Assembly: GCA_022360315.1 (NCBI GenBank)
Contig: JAKSDA010000438.1
Location: forward strand, 52,832 to 116,831
Length of the DNA stretch: 64,000 nt
From: Pseudomonadota bacterium
Lineage (GTDB): Bacteria; Myxococcota_A; Polyangia; Haliangiales; Haliangiaceae
Direction of reading: 5' to 3'
The translations under genes were made by a program, and so were the position numbers. The notes below the pieces were generated by a model. It saw only the letters and a program-made list of their open reading frames with translations. It made no database searches and had not been told where the DNA came from. Positions 55,785 to 64,000 of the stretch are shown here, one piece after another (the first letter of the stretch is position 1; each line of letters starts with the position of its first letter).

Positions 55785-58700
55785 ATGGCGGGCGGAACGA
55801 CAGAAGGAACTCCAACAGGCACACCCGGAGCAGCGGGGGCGGGCGGACAGCGAGCACTGGTTGCTGCGCTGGCCGCACCCGTGCCGTTTCACTCGAGTGC
55901 CAGCCGTGGCGCGATGCGGGTGTCCAATCGGGTCGTCGATCGATGGGCCTCCGAGCGCGAGGCCGCGACCCGATCGCGCTCGCTGGGCTCGCTTGCGTTT
56001 ACTGATCGCCTGCTCCAGCCCTATATTCAGACTGCCGAGCAGGCTGGCAGGATCCGCATGTTCGGCGCCGAGATGCGGGACATGGACCCGGCGGAGCCGA
56101 CTGCCATGTCGGCGAGTGAATGGCGGGGTCGGCCGGTCCATATCGTCGAGCGCAGCGATGTCGAGCCGACTTCCTGGGTGTTTCCGCGCCCCTGGTATCT
56201 CGACGAGCTCGACTGGATCGCAGCGGCGCGTGCAGCCGAGCAGCGCAGGTCCCGTGGCCGCAGTTTGCCCTCTGCAAAAGATGCGTCGCCCGCGAGTATC
56301 CAGGTGCCCGACGTATCGCTGGAGTTTGTTGCGCCGTCATTTATTGCGCGATCTTCTGCTGCGCAGTGGGGCGGTGCTCTATCGCGCCGCATGTTGCCGC
56401 GTGATCGGTCGGCCAGACCGACGGCGATGTCTTCGTCACCGGCGGTGGCATCGCCTGCAGCCCACAGTCAGTCGCTCAGTCGTTCGATGCGGGCATGGAC
56501 GCCGCTGGTTTCATTTCCCGCAGCCCAAGCTGCCGAGGTCATGGCAGGTGCATTTGCCTCCTCGCCATCGGCCGTGGTGGCCACCGATCCGGCCGACCAG
56601 CCGGTTGCGATGCTCGAATACGTCGCTCCGCGCGAAATCGTGACCCGGCCGGATTCCCGGCTGCGCCGGAGTGCTCGCGGGCCCGGCCAAACTGCGACGG
56701 CAGCGCCCGGCCGCCAGGCCTCCGAGGCCGTGCGCAATCGTCTTGCCCGTGCCTTGCGGCGCGCACAAGAGCAACAACGCGTCCTGGCCCAGCGCGCTGC
56801 AGCTGCTGAAAAAGCCCGCAGTGCAGAATCGTCGGCCCGGGCAGCTTCCCATTCTGCACCTTCTGCAACCTCGGCGCAGCCCGATGGTGGCGAAGCACCG
56901 GCCGAGCGGCCAGTGGTGGCATCGGGCGATGCTCGCCCAGATGATCTCGAGTCGGTTGCGCCGCCAATGCGTGCGGTCGACTTGCTGGTCCATGCAGCGG
57001 CCAGCGGCGAGCTCGCTTCGTCCGCCGGGCCGCGGGTTGGCCTACCGGCGGGTCTCGGTGGGTTGGTCGCGGCTGTGCGGGCACAGGACGAAGTTTCCCG
57101 GCCGCTGAGCCGCTCCTTTGCGCTGCCCTCCCGACCGGCAGCGTATGCCGAGCAGCCGGTTTTCGAGCTGGCGCTTGCCGGGCCGGCCCTACCGGGCGGC
57201 ACAGCTGGGGCAACCACTGATGCACCCGGCGGCGCAGCATCGCGTCGAGGCGACGTGACATTGCCGGCAATCACGACCACGGCTGGTCAGGACAGCGCAC
57301 GCAGGGGCGTCGAAACCCGCTCGGCCTACCGCTCGGTCACCGCGTCTCGACCCGGCGCTCTCGCACATATCGCCTGGGCCGACCGATGGCTCGCCCGCTT
57401 TGCCGGCGCATCGCCCGAGGTGCTCGCCGCGCTCGATATCACCACCCGAGACCGGCCCGTGGCCGGCCCGCTGGCCCGGTCGGCTCGATCGCCGGCCGGC
57501 AGTGTTCGCTCGCTGGAAGCCCTGGCTGGCGCGGCCCCGGCTCCGCTTTATATCACTGCTCTATCGAGTGCGGTGAAAGCGGCCGGCTCGGCCGAAGATG
57601 CCGTGGCCGGAGACCCACAGCAGTGGTTCGACGGAGCGTTCGGCACCGGGCTCGATCATTCCACTGCCACGCGGCCAGCGGACGGTGCAGCGCCGCTTCG
57701 CTCTGCCGTATCGAGTCGTCCTGACGGTCGCAGGTCGGGGCGTCCGGAAGAGCAGTCGGCGCCCCGGATCGGCGATGACGAAGCGGTCTCGGACGAGGTT
57801 TTCGCGGCCATTGCAGCGGCTCGGGCGCGTCCGCCGTCGCCCGAGCTGCGCGCCGAGCGAACTCGTTCTACCCAATCGGCCGAGGCGGCTTTTCTGGCCC
57901 GGCAACGCCGGCGCGACGCAATCCCCGCGACTTGGGGGGCACGGCCAGGCGAGGCCAGCCGGCCAGACCCGGCGGGTCAGCACAGCGGGGCGCGGCCGAT
58001 GGTCGACCGTTTGCTCGAAATCGGCCCGGTCCTGCCCGACGCCGGTATGCGGACCGCGCTCGCCGCCTCGCCAGCGGCACCCGCGCTGCGCGTGTTGCTG
58101 CCTCTGCCAACGGCGAGGAGTTTCGATGTCCGCGCCGTACACGGCAGCCAGCTGGCCCGGGCCTATCTCGCCGGAATCGTCGAACCGTCCATCGGTGTGC
58201 TCGGTGCCGTGCCGCCATCGGTGGGTTCGATTGCTGGCCTGCTGGCAGCCGCTTCTTCGATCGCCGAAGGGCCAACCCTGGCCCGATTGTCCGGGCGAGC
58301 TCCGGGCATCGAGCTCATCGAACCAGCTGGCCGCGACCGCACGGATGCGGCGGAAGCGATATCCGATGGAGACGACGAGGCGGCACGAGATCGGCGGACC
58401 GCACTGGATGCCGGCCAGGCTGGCGGGGTCACCGCCATGACCCGGGTTGGTGCAGCCAGCCGGGAACCTGGCCCCCAGGCAGCGCTGCCGACCGCTGCGC
58501 GTATCATCCCCGGTCCGCTCCTGCCGAGCGAAGACATGCGTGCGGCACAAGTTGCTGCGCTGCCGTCGCCGGTGTCGTGGAGTCTGGCCATCCAGTCTGG
58601 CTGGGTCCAGGCCGAGGCCACCCCGCTATCTGCCCTGTCCGGGCCGGGTGGGATGTCTGCACCGATCCATGCCTACGGGCCCGGCCAGACCGCAGCCCGG

Positions 58701-60347
58701 GCCGAGGCGTGGTCGATCGAACAGGAGCGCACGAGCGCGGATCTGTCCTTTGACTTTGTCACCCCCGAACTTGCCCTGGCGGCCCGGGCCTACGGTCTGG
58801 GACCCGCCGAGGCCGCCCGTGCAGCGCGTTTGTCGGTTGCCGGCCAGGTCGGGCTGACCTCCCTTGCTTCGGCTGTCGATCTCACGTTTGTCGATGCGTT
58901 TGCCCGCACGCCGATGGCCGGCGAAGAAGGCGGGGCCGAGTGGCTCGGCGAGGCCGATGCCATGTCGATGTCCGCCGGCCCCGGTCAGGTCGCGGCGTTG
59001 TCGTCATCTCGAGCAGCGGCGCGATCGGGCGCCATCCCGCTTGCCGAGGCCCAGTCCAGCGCGGGCGCTGCGGCGTTTGCGAGCCGGCCAGGGCCGACGC
59101 AGGGCGGTCCGGCCAGGGCCTCGTTTGGCGTGCCTGGGCGGGCGCCCAAGGGCGCGTTTTTGTGGCCCCGTGCTGCGATGTCCCTGCTCGAGGCCGGCAG
59201 CGACAGCGCACCGGCCGGTCGTTCCGTTTCCCTGGCTGCGCTCGACCTGTTGGCGGCCGGGGCGGTCGCCGACGTCGGCATCTCTGTCGCCCCGGACGGC
59301 AGTCCTCTGACCGCAGCCGAGATTCTGGACTCTGAATCGGGTGAGATCGGCGGGGTTTCGCACGCTGCGCCCGGGACCACCCAATCGGCTGAATTGGCGG
59401 GATTTGCCCCGGCCGAGTTGCCCGTGGTCGAGGGCCCTTCCGATGGCTCGGCCACGCCTGCCGATTCCGACATAGCCGAGCTGCTCGATGTCGCAGCAGC
59501 CAGCGCGGCGTCGGTGCCGGTGCGATACGAGGCCATCTATGCCGCTCTATCCCGTTCGTCGGCAGGGCGCTCCATGTCGCCTGCAGTGCGGGCCGCGCGG
59601 GCGCTCGCTCTGGCCAGTTCTGCGGGTGGTCCAGGCCGCGCCACGGTGTCGCAGATGCGCGCTGCGGCCGCCTGGGCGGTAATGCCGATGGTCATTCCCG
59701 GGGACAGCGAGGCCGCTCTAGGGGGACAGCCGGAGGCGTCGGCCGAGCGAGGTTGGCCAGCCGGTGCCCGGCCCGGGCATAGTGCCGGCCTCGAGCTCGG
59801 CGAACCGGCGCCGGTTCGCCGGGCCGCTGCGCGTGCCGGTGAGTCGCTGCAGTCGTTTGTCGCGGCTCCCGAAACGCCCGGACGGGCGAGCTCTGCGGCC
59901 ATATCTCCGGCACCCGGTGCCGTGCGCCGCCCGGCCACGGCTGCGCAGCCTCTGGTAGAGACCGGCAGTGCCTCGACCACATCGGCCAAGGCTGTGGAGC
60001 AGATGATCCGGGCAGCGAAGACGCGGCACGCCTCGGCCGGGAGTACCGAGATACCGGAGTGGTTTGAAGAAGCCGCCCGGCACATGTTCGAGGACAGCAG
60101 TGGAGGCGGTATTTCGCTGGCCGAGATGACCCTGGTGACGGCCGCTCCCGCCAGTCACATAGCGGCGTCGCCAAAGACTGCCAGTTCCGCTGCGCCGTCG
60201 CGGGCACCCGAGTCCCAGGCTGGCAGTGAAACCCAGGGCGAGAAGCCCACCGAAGAGATCGAAGAGATCGCCCAGCGAGTGTATCGAGAGATTTGCCAGA
60301 TGATGCGGCTCGCTGAGATGCGGAATAAGGGGAGACCATACTCATGA
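55785..60347 (+). CDS. Giant disordered eCIS-locus protein, 1520 aa
   Basis: Ala/Pro/Ser/Arg-rich protein with almost no predicted globular region, but holding short repeated islands. The theme is a hydrophobic strand with FVAP or YVAP, as in VSLEFVAPSFIARS (about 185), AMLEYVAPREIVTR (about 285) and LSFDFVTPELALAARAYGLGPAEAARAA (about 990). The C-terminal 25 residues (EIAQRVYREICQMMRLAEMRNKG) form a charged helix typical of eCIS tube-associated proteins. It sits between the tube and the Afp7-like gene, where Afp6 is found in other loci. Could be a tape measure, scaffold or a lumen-filling protein. One uninterrupted frame of 4.5 kb with high-GC third positions supports coding. It ends overlapping the next start by four bases. 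Confidence 0.85.
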   Translation: MAGGTTEGTPTGTPGAAGAGGQRALVAALAAPVPFHSSASRGAMRVSNRVVDRWASEREAATRSRSLGSLAFTDRLLQPYIQTAEQAGRIRMFGAEMRDMDPAEPTAMSASEWRGRPVHIVERSDVEPTSWVFPRPWYLDELDWIAAARAAEQRRSRGRSLPSAKDASPASIQVPDVSLEFVAPSFIARSSAAQWGGALSRRMLPRDRSARPTAMSSSPAVASPAAHSQSLSRSMRAWTPLVSFPAAQAAEVMAGAFASSPSAVVATDPADQPVAMLEYVAPREIVTRPDSRLRRSARGPGQTATAAPGRQASEAVRNRLARALRRAQEQQRVLAQRAAAAEKARSAESSARAASHSAPSATSAQPDGGEAPAERPVVASGDARPDDLESVAPPMRAVDLLVHAAASGELASSAGPRVGLPAGLGGLVAAVRAQDEVSRPLSRSFALPSRPAAYAEQPVFELALAGPALPGGTAGATTDAPGGAASRRGDVTLPAITTTAGQDSARRGVETRSAYRSVTASRPGALAHIAWADRWLARFAGASPEVLAALDITTRDRPVAGPLARSARSPAGSVRSLEALAGAAPAPLYITALSSAVKAAGSAEDAVAGDPQQWFDGAFGTGLDHSTATRPADGAAPLRSAVSSRPDGRRSGRPEEQSAPRIGDDEAVSDEVFAAIAAARARPPSPELRAERTRSTQSAEAAFLARQRRRDAIPATWGARPGEASRPDPAGQHSGARPMVDRLLEIGPVLPDAGMRTALAASPAAPALRVLLPLPTARSFDVRAVHGSQLARAYLAGIVEPSIGVLGAVPPSVGSIAGLLAAASSIAEGPTLARLSGRAPGIELIEPAGRDRTDAAEAISDGDDEAARDRRTALDAGQAGGVTAMTRVGAASREPGPQAALPTAARIIPGPLLPSEDMRAAQVAALPSPVSWSLAIQSGWVQAEATPLSALSGPGGMSAPIHAYGPGQTAARAEAWSIEQERTSADLSFDFVTPELALAARAYGLGPAEAARAARLSVAGQVGLTSLASAVDLTFVDAFARTPMAGEEGGAEWLGEADAMSMSAGPGQVAALSSSRAAARSGAIPLAEAQSSAGAAAFASRPGPTQGGPARASFGVPGRAPKGAFLWPRAAMSLLEAGSDSAPAGRSVSLAALDLLAAGAVADVGISVAPDGSPLTAAEILDSESGEIGGVSHAAPGTTQSAELAGFAPAELPVVEGPSDGSATPADSDIAELLDVAAASAASVPVRYEAIYAALSRSSAGRSMSPAVRAARALALASSAGGPGRATVSQMRAAAAWAVMPMVIPGDSEAALGGQPEASAERGWPAGARPGHSAGLELGEPAPVRRAAARAGESLQSFVAAPETPGRASSAAISPAPGAVRRPATAAQPLVETGSASTTSAKAVEQMIRAAKTRHASAGSTEIPEWFEEAARHMFEDSSGGGISLAEMTLVTAAPASHIAASPKTASSAAPSRAPESQAGSETQGEKPTEEIEEIAQRVYREICQMMRLAEMRNKGRPYS

Positions 60348-60814
60348 GCAATCCGGAAAAATGCACGATCGTGACCCTTGACGGCCCGAAAGTAGAAGTC
60401 ACGGCTCAGTACAACCCCAAAGAGGTCAGCATCGACAAGAGTGTGCCGTGGAACAAGCACAAGAATCCCAAGGGCGACATTCCGATGCTCGAGTTTACCA
60501 ATGCCGAGAACCGCACGCTGTCGCTAGAGCTGTTCTTCGACACGTACGAGGAGGGCAGCAACGTGTGGGCCAAGGTCAAAAAACTGCACGAGATGACCCT
60601 TATCAACCCGTCTGCCTCGAAGGAGGAGGACAAACATCCGCCGCGGGTACTGGTGGCCTGGGGGGGTGGGTTTCCCAAGTTCCGCGGGGTCATCGAGTCG
60701 CTTGGTTATAAATACACCATGTTTTTGCCCAATGGCACACCGGTTCGAGCAACCTGCACGCTCAAGATCAAAGAGGTCGATGAGGTTCAGCTAAAGCAAG
60801 GTAGCGGCAGCTGA
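60344..60814 (+). CDS. eCIS tube-initiator/Afp7-like protein
   Basis: Protein of 156 aa. EKCTIVTLDGPKVEVTAQYNPKEVSIDKSVPWNKHKN and LEFTNAENRTLSLELFFDTYEEG match the contractile-injection-system tube protein family (Afp7/Pvc7 N-terminal domain), which connects tube to hub. Homologues often carry a C-terminal LysM domain; this one ends at 156 aa without it. Start overlaps the giant gene (ATGA). Confidence 0.9.
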   Translation: MSNPEKCTIVTLDGPKVEVTAQYNPKEVSIDKSVPWNKHKNPKGDIPMLEFTNAENRTLSLELFFDTYEEGSNVWAKVKKLHEMTLINPSASKEEDKHPPRVLVAWGGGFPKFRGVIESLGYKYTMFLPNGTPVRATCTLKIKEVDEVQLKQGSGS

Positions 60815-60868
60815 TCGCCGCGGTTGCAACCGACCAGATCAAGTCCTCACCGACGTGGAGCAGTTGTC

Positions 60869-61960
60869 GTGGCAGAACAAAACAAAGCGTCCGCTGTAGG
60901 CTTCGAAGTCATCGTCAAACAAAAAGTCGATGAAAAGAATCTCGTCTCTTTTGCAGTCGACCAGGATCTGGGCCAGCCGGATATGTGCTCGGTGACTGTA
61001 CGCAACGAGCATCACGAGTATACCGGCGGAGATATGAAGATATCCCTGGGCGATTCGGTCGAGATCAAGGCCGGCGAGCAGAATACGGCGATCTTCAAGG
61101 GAGAGGTGGTCGGCCTTGAACCGGTATACCAGGCCAACGGTGAGAATGTCCTGGTCGTCCGTGCGTTCAACCGGCTGCACCGCCTGTTGCGGGGTGCCAA
61201 GTCGCGGACGTTTCTCAATCGGTCCGATCAGGACATCGTCAACACTGTGGCTGGAGATCACGGTCTCAACCCCAACTGCGGCAGCGACACCAAGATCACC
61301 CATGAGCATGTCTACCAGCACAACCAGACCGACCTCGAGTTCTTGCGCGTGCGTGCTGCTCGTATCGGCTACGAAGTGTGGGTAGAGGATAAAGAGCTCT
61401 ATTTCGACGCGCCCAGGGCTGACAGGGACTCGGGTATCAAGTTGCGTTACGGAGATGCCGAGACCTCGGCGCGCTCGGGGGAGGTTTTCCTCAAGAGGTT
61501 TGCGCCGCGGATGTCATCGGCCGCGGTGGTCGAGAAAGTCACTGTGCGCGGCTGGAACCCGCTCAAGAAGCAAGAGATCGTCGGCGAGGCGACTCCCAAG
61601 GGATCCAAACTGGGATCGACCGGGGCCGACGCCGCGACCAAGAAAGCATTTGGTCAGATCATCACGTTCGAGGTTGATCATCCCATTTTCAGCGTCGAGG
61701 AGGCCAAGGCCATTGCCGAGGCCAAGCTGGCCGAGGCCATGATGGGCTACCTGACTGGAGACGGCGAATGCCGCGGCACTCCGGGTATCAAGCCTGGAGT
61801 TGTCGTCACCATCACGGTCAACCCCGACGATGCGAGCGACCGTTTCAACGGCAAGTACATGGTCGTGGGCGCCAGCCACCGCTACTCACACGCCAAGTTT
61901 GGCGATACCGGCGGGTTGGTCACCAACTTACGAGTCAATCGCGATGCCGAAAGCCCGTGA
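60869..61960 (+). CDS. eCIS baseplate hub protein (gpD/gp27-like)
   Basis: Hub protein of about 363 aa with the phage late-control-D fold: FEVIVKQKVDEKNLVSFAVDQDLGQPD, GDSVEIKAGEQNTAIFKGEVVGLEPVYQANGENVLVVRAFNRLHRLLRGAKSRTF and the LTGDGECRGTPGIKPGVVVTI end. Three copies form the hub below the tube. GTG 60869 is preferred over 60824, as the conserved region begins right after it; GGAG is close upstream. Confidence 0.9.
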   Translation: MAEQNKASAVGFEVIVKQKVDEKNLVSFAVDQDLGQPDMCSVTVRNEHHEYTGGDMKISLGDSVEIKAGEQNTAIFKGEVVGLEPVYQANGENVLVVRAFNRLHRLLRGAKSRTFLNRSDQDIVNTVAGDHGLNPNCGSDTKITHEHVYQHNQTDLEFLRVRAARIGYEVWVEDKELYFDAPRADRDSGIKLRYGDAETSARSGEVFLKRFAPRMSSAAVVEKVTVRGWNPLKKQEIVGEATPKGSKLGSTGADAATKKAFGQIITFEVDHPIFSVEEAKAIAEAKLAEAMMGYLTGDGECRGTPGIKPGVVVTITVNPDDASDRFNGKYMVVGASHRYSHAKFGDTGGLVTNLRVNRDAESP

Positions 61961-62023
61961 TCTGCAATTGGGTAGAGGCAATTGACATGATGACATGATC
62001 GAGAACGCGATAGAGTGTAGAGA

Positions 62024-62761
62024 ATGCGCAGTGTAGGACGACCACAACCACCAACCGGCGATATGGCCCTTTGCGGCATCTATTACGCCATCGTTACTCA
62101 GAACAAGGACGAGGAGAAAAAGATGGCGCGGGTCAAGGTGCGTTTTCCCTGGATGCCCGGCGGCGACAAGGATCAATCGCACTGGGCCCATATCGCGGTT
62201 CCCATGACCGGTGACAAATTCGGTACCTTCACGCTACCCGAAGTGGAAGACACTGTATTGGTCGTATTCATTGCCGGTGACATCAACCATCCCGTCGTCA
62301 TCGGCGGCATGTGGAATCAGGTCGACAAGCCACCCGAGGTCAACGAAAACGGCAAAAACGATTTTCGTTTTATCAAGTCGCGCAGCGGCCACCGATTTTT
62401 GTTTGACGACACCGACAAGACCAAGGTCGTGTTGACCGATCGAACCAACACCAACTACATGGGAGCGGGGGCGTTTGCCGAGGGCGGCGAGTCGCCCAAC
62501 AAGATGGAGCTCAAGGCGCCCCAGCCCATCAACGGCAATCCCGAGAAGGGGGTGGCCACGTGCTCCATGGAGGGCACGTTCAACATCTGGTGCCCCAAGG
62601 GCACGCTCGACATTGCAGCCAAACACGTCGAGATCACGGCCTCGGACAAGGCAGATATCAAGGCTGGGGGCAAGCTCAATCTCGAGGGCGTGACCAATGC
62701 AAAGTGCATATCGATCAAGGCGAGCAAGTACGAGGGAAGCAAGATCAAGATTGGCCCATGA
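62024..62761 (+). CDS. eCIS spike protein 1 (gp5/VgrG OB-fold)
   Basis: Spike protein of 245 aa. The OB fold is seen in ARVKVRFPWMPGGDKDQSHWAHIAVPM and VLVVFIAGDINHPVVIGGMWN, followed by a charged beta-prism-like region with regular strands (AKHVEITASDKADIKAGGKLNLEG). No effector domain is fused. ATG 62063 (MALCGIYYAIV) is an alternative start without the 13-residue extension. A second related gene follows at 62784. Confidence 0.9.
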   Translation: MRSVGRPQPPTGDMALCGIYYAIVTQNKDEEKKMARVKVRFPWMPGGDKDQSHWAHIAVPMTGDKFGTFTLPEVEDTVLVVFIAGDINHPVVIGGMWNQVDKPPEVNENGKNDFRFIKSRSGHRFLFDDTDKTKVVLTDRTNTNYMGAGAFAEGGESPNKMELKAPQPINGNPEKGVATCSMEGTFNIWCPKGTLDIAAKHVEITASDKADIKAGGKLNLEGVTNAKCISIKASKYEGSKIKIGP

Positions 62762-62783
62762 ACCAGCCACGGTGAGGTGAGGC

Positions 62784-64000
62784 ATGCCGCGCTTCGATAT
62801 CGATCCATTTTCGCAACGCGAGCAGCGCGCCGACAAGCTGCGCGGCGTTTTTTTGGGAATCGTCACTGCCAATACTGACGAGGGCAAGGACAGCAAGTAC
62901 CTCATCAAGGTCAAATTTCCCTGGCTGCCCGCCGAACAGGGGCAGGACGAGTCTCACTGGGCGCGGATCATCGTGCCCATGGCCGGGGCGGAACGCGGAA
63001 CCTATGTTTTGCCCGAAGTAGACGACCAGGTTCTGGTCACCTTTGAGCACGGCGACATCCGCAAGCCCATCGTACTCGGCACGAGATGGAGCGAAAAGCA
63101 GCCACCGCCCGAGGTCAACGCCGATGGCAAGAACAACCTTCGCGTCATCAAATCCAAGAGCGGCCACCGGCTAATTTTTGATGATACTAAATCGGCCGAG
63201 CGGGTGATTTTGGTCGATTCGACCAAGAAGAACAAAGTTGTTCTCGACTCGGCCAACAGCGTGGTGACCATCGAGACGGCGGATGGGGACATCGAGATCA
63301 AGGCGCCCAGTGGCGCAGCGCGGTTTCACGGCAAGAAGGTCAATATCACGACCAAGGCGGACTTTGCCGGCACAGGTCGTACGCAGCTCAAGGTCATCAC
63401 GGGCGGTCCAATGAATGTCAAGGCCAGCGGTCAGATGAAGCTGGCTGGCAGTCAAACCCAGATCAACCCGGCTGGATTGAGCGCGAGCCCGCAAGTGGGC
63501 AGTCCACCCTCGAGCAGTTCGAATGTACCGCCTCCCATCGAGGCCAAGGATCAAGTCCTCGAACAGGAGAGCGGTTCTGGCGGAGCTGGCGGAGGAGCGG
63601 GCGCGGGCGGAGCAGGAGCGGGCGCGGGCACAGGAGGAGGAGCGGGCGCGGGCGGAGCGGGCACGGGCGCAGGAGGAGCGGGCGCGGGCGGAGCGGGCGG
63701 AGCAGGAGCGGGCACGGGCGGAGCAGGAGCGGGCACGGGCGGAGCAGGAGCGGGCGCGGGCGCAGGTACTGGGACAGCTGTCGCCGCAGGTGTAGCTGCA
63801 GGCGTGGTGGCAGCAGGACCTGGCAGTAGCGCTGGAGCGACCGGACCTACTGGGGCTCAGGCTGGCGGAGCAGTCGAAGCCGGGGCCGGAGCGGAAGCGG
63901 GTGCCGGAGCCGAGGCCGGGGCCGGAGCCGGGGCCGGAGCCGAAGCCGGGGCCGGAGCCGAAGCCGGGGCCGGAGCCGAAGCCGGGGCCGGAGCCGAAGC
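62784..64000 (+). CDS. eCIS spike protein 2 with Gly/Ala-rich repeat tail (partial)
   Basis: Second gp5-like protein, at least 405 codons, still open at the window edge. Residues 1-240 are an OB-fold and beta-prism like spike 1 (LIKVKFPWLPAEQGQDESHWARIIVPM, QVLVTFEHGDIRKPIVLGTRW, RLIFDDTKSAERVIL). From about residue 262 it turns into Gly/Ala-rich low complexity, first irregular GAGA units and then AGAGAE hexamers coded by perfect 18-bp repeats. Such a tail after a spike is unusual; it may be a flexible tether to an effector or a host-contact extension. Start chosen for the GAGG before ATG 62784. Confidence 0.85.
   Translation, partial: MPRFDIDPFSQREQRADKLRGVFLGIVTANTDEGKDSKYLIKVKFPWLPAEQGQDESHWARIIVPMAGAERGTYVLPEVDDQVLVTFEHGDIRKPIVLGTRWSEKQPPPEVNADGKNNLRVIKSKSGHRLIFDDTKSAERVILVDSTKKNKVVLDSANSVVTIETADGDIEIKAPSGAARFHGKKVNITTKADFAGTGRTQLKVITGGPMNVKASGQMKLAGSQTQINPAGLSASPQVGSPPSSSSNVPPPIEAKDQVLEQESGSGGAGGGAGAGGAGAGAGTGGGAGAGGAGTGAGGAGAGGAGGAGAGTGGAGAGTGGAGAGAGAGTGTAVAAGVAAGVVAAGPGSSAGATGPTGAQAGGAVEAGAGAEAGAGAEAGAGAGAGAEAGAGAEAGAGAEAGAGAE
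63942..64000 (+). repeat. 18-bp tandem repeats coding AGAGAE-type hexamers
   Basis: GAAGCCGGGGCCGGAGCC repeats perfectly at 63942-63959, 63960-63977 and 63978-63995 and continues out of the window. Such perfect repeats change length easily by replication slippage. Confidence 0.92.

Noticed and set aside
57561..58550. Minus-strand frame of 329 codons inside the giant eCIS gene
   Set aside because: Typical shadow in very high-GC low-complexity DNA; Arg/Gly-rich without motifs.
63551..63736. Minus-strand Pro/Ala repeat frame
   Set aside because: Same repeat DNA read on the other strand; no start context.
63523..63795. Plus-strand frame coding an AEQERARAQEE coiled-coil-like repeat
   Set aside because: It is the shifted reading of the Gly/Ala repeat DNA of spike 2; repeat DNA gives regular peptides in every frame. 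The gp5-like frame runs through it without a stop.

Overview
The window is a high-GC, gene-dense bacterial chromosome segment. The gene content suggests a Myxococcota bacterium, perhaps a Haliangium/Nannocystis-type one. Pointers are a membrane-anchored Ser/Thr kinase with a long C-terminal repeat region, several lipoproteins with DGGxxDA-type linkers, a PKD-plus-Cys-rich surface lipoprotein, an ADYC-like protein, a stand-alone ectoine synthase, and a contractile injection system. This assignment is inference from gene content; no rRNA, tRNA or CRISPR array was recognised.

Layout. (1) 91-3656, minus strand: a compact operon reading ectoine synthase homologue, peptidyl carrier protein, acyl-CoA-dehydrogenase-like prolyl-carrier oxidase, stand-alone adenylation enzyme; it looks like a pyrrole/prolyl-carrier pathway joined to EctC. 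(2) 3856-9456: a membrane glycosyltransferase-like protein, a PP-loop ATPase paired with an unrecognised protein, a perfect 15-bp palindrome before a deleted TetR/flavin-oxidase pair, and a Cys-rich lipoprotein. (3) 9694-18912: housekeeping maf, yggS and yebC, a second membrane glycosyltransferase-like protein, a DUF885 lipoprotein, and a MarR regulator overlapping a molybdopterin oxidoreductase. (4) 18994-28106: Uma2 nuclease; a MerR-like regulator with an operator-embedded promoter and a 1169-aa alpha-2-macroglobulin-like protein with no signal peptide; an HTTM membrane protein; a beta-barrel-like protein and a NodB deacetylase whose 5' ends overlap; a histidine-kinase relic; a methyltransferase. 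(5) 28512-34224, minus: a complete nucleoside-type BMP/ABC importer with a HAD dehalogenase downstream. (6) 34790-48931: secreted trypsin-like protease, Arg-rich protein, receptor-like kinase, ADYC-like protein, ECF sigma factor, sigma-54 activator, MoaD-MoaE fusion, alkyltransferase-like DNA repair protein, lipoprotein, SprT-like metallopeptidase, 2Fe-2S ferredoxin. (7) 49204 to the window end, plus strand: the first part of an extracellular contractile injection system (eCIS) locus.

The eCIS runs Pvc16-like cap protein, sheath 1 (403 aa), a double-length tube-fold protein (301 aa), an assembly-chaperone-like protein, a DUF6760-like small protein, sheath 2 (583 aa), tube (151 aa), a 1520-aa disordered Ala/Pro/Ser-rich protein, an Afp7-like tube-initiator, a gpD hub, a gp5/VgrG spike, and a second gp5-like spike with a Gly/Ala repeat tail that leaves the window. 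Baseplate, tape-measure and AAA ATPase genes are expected downstream, outside the window.

The most interesting signal is at 53073-53098. The chaperone-like frame ends in an in-phase G_GGG_GGG heptamer directly before its stop, with a perfect Shine-Dalgarno-like element 11 nt upstream. The conserved downstream frame lies in the -1 frame and has no ordinary start codon. This has the architecture of a programmed -1 frameshift giving a 199-aa fusion, analogous to gpG/gpGT of tailed phages. The double tube protein, the intra-operon terminator, the giant disordered protein and the repeat-tailed second spike are the other unusual parts of the locus.
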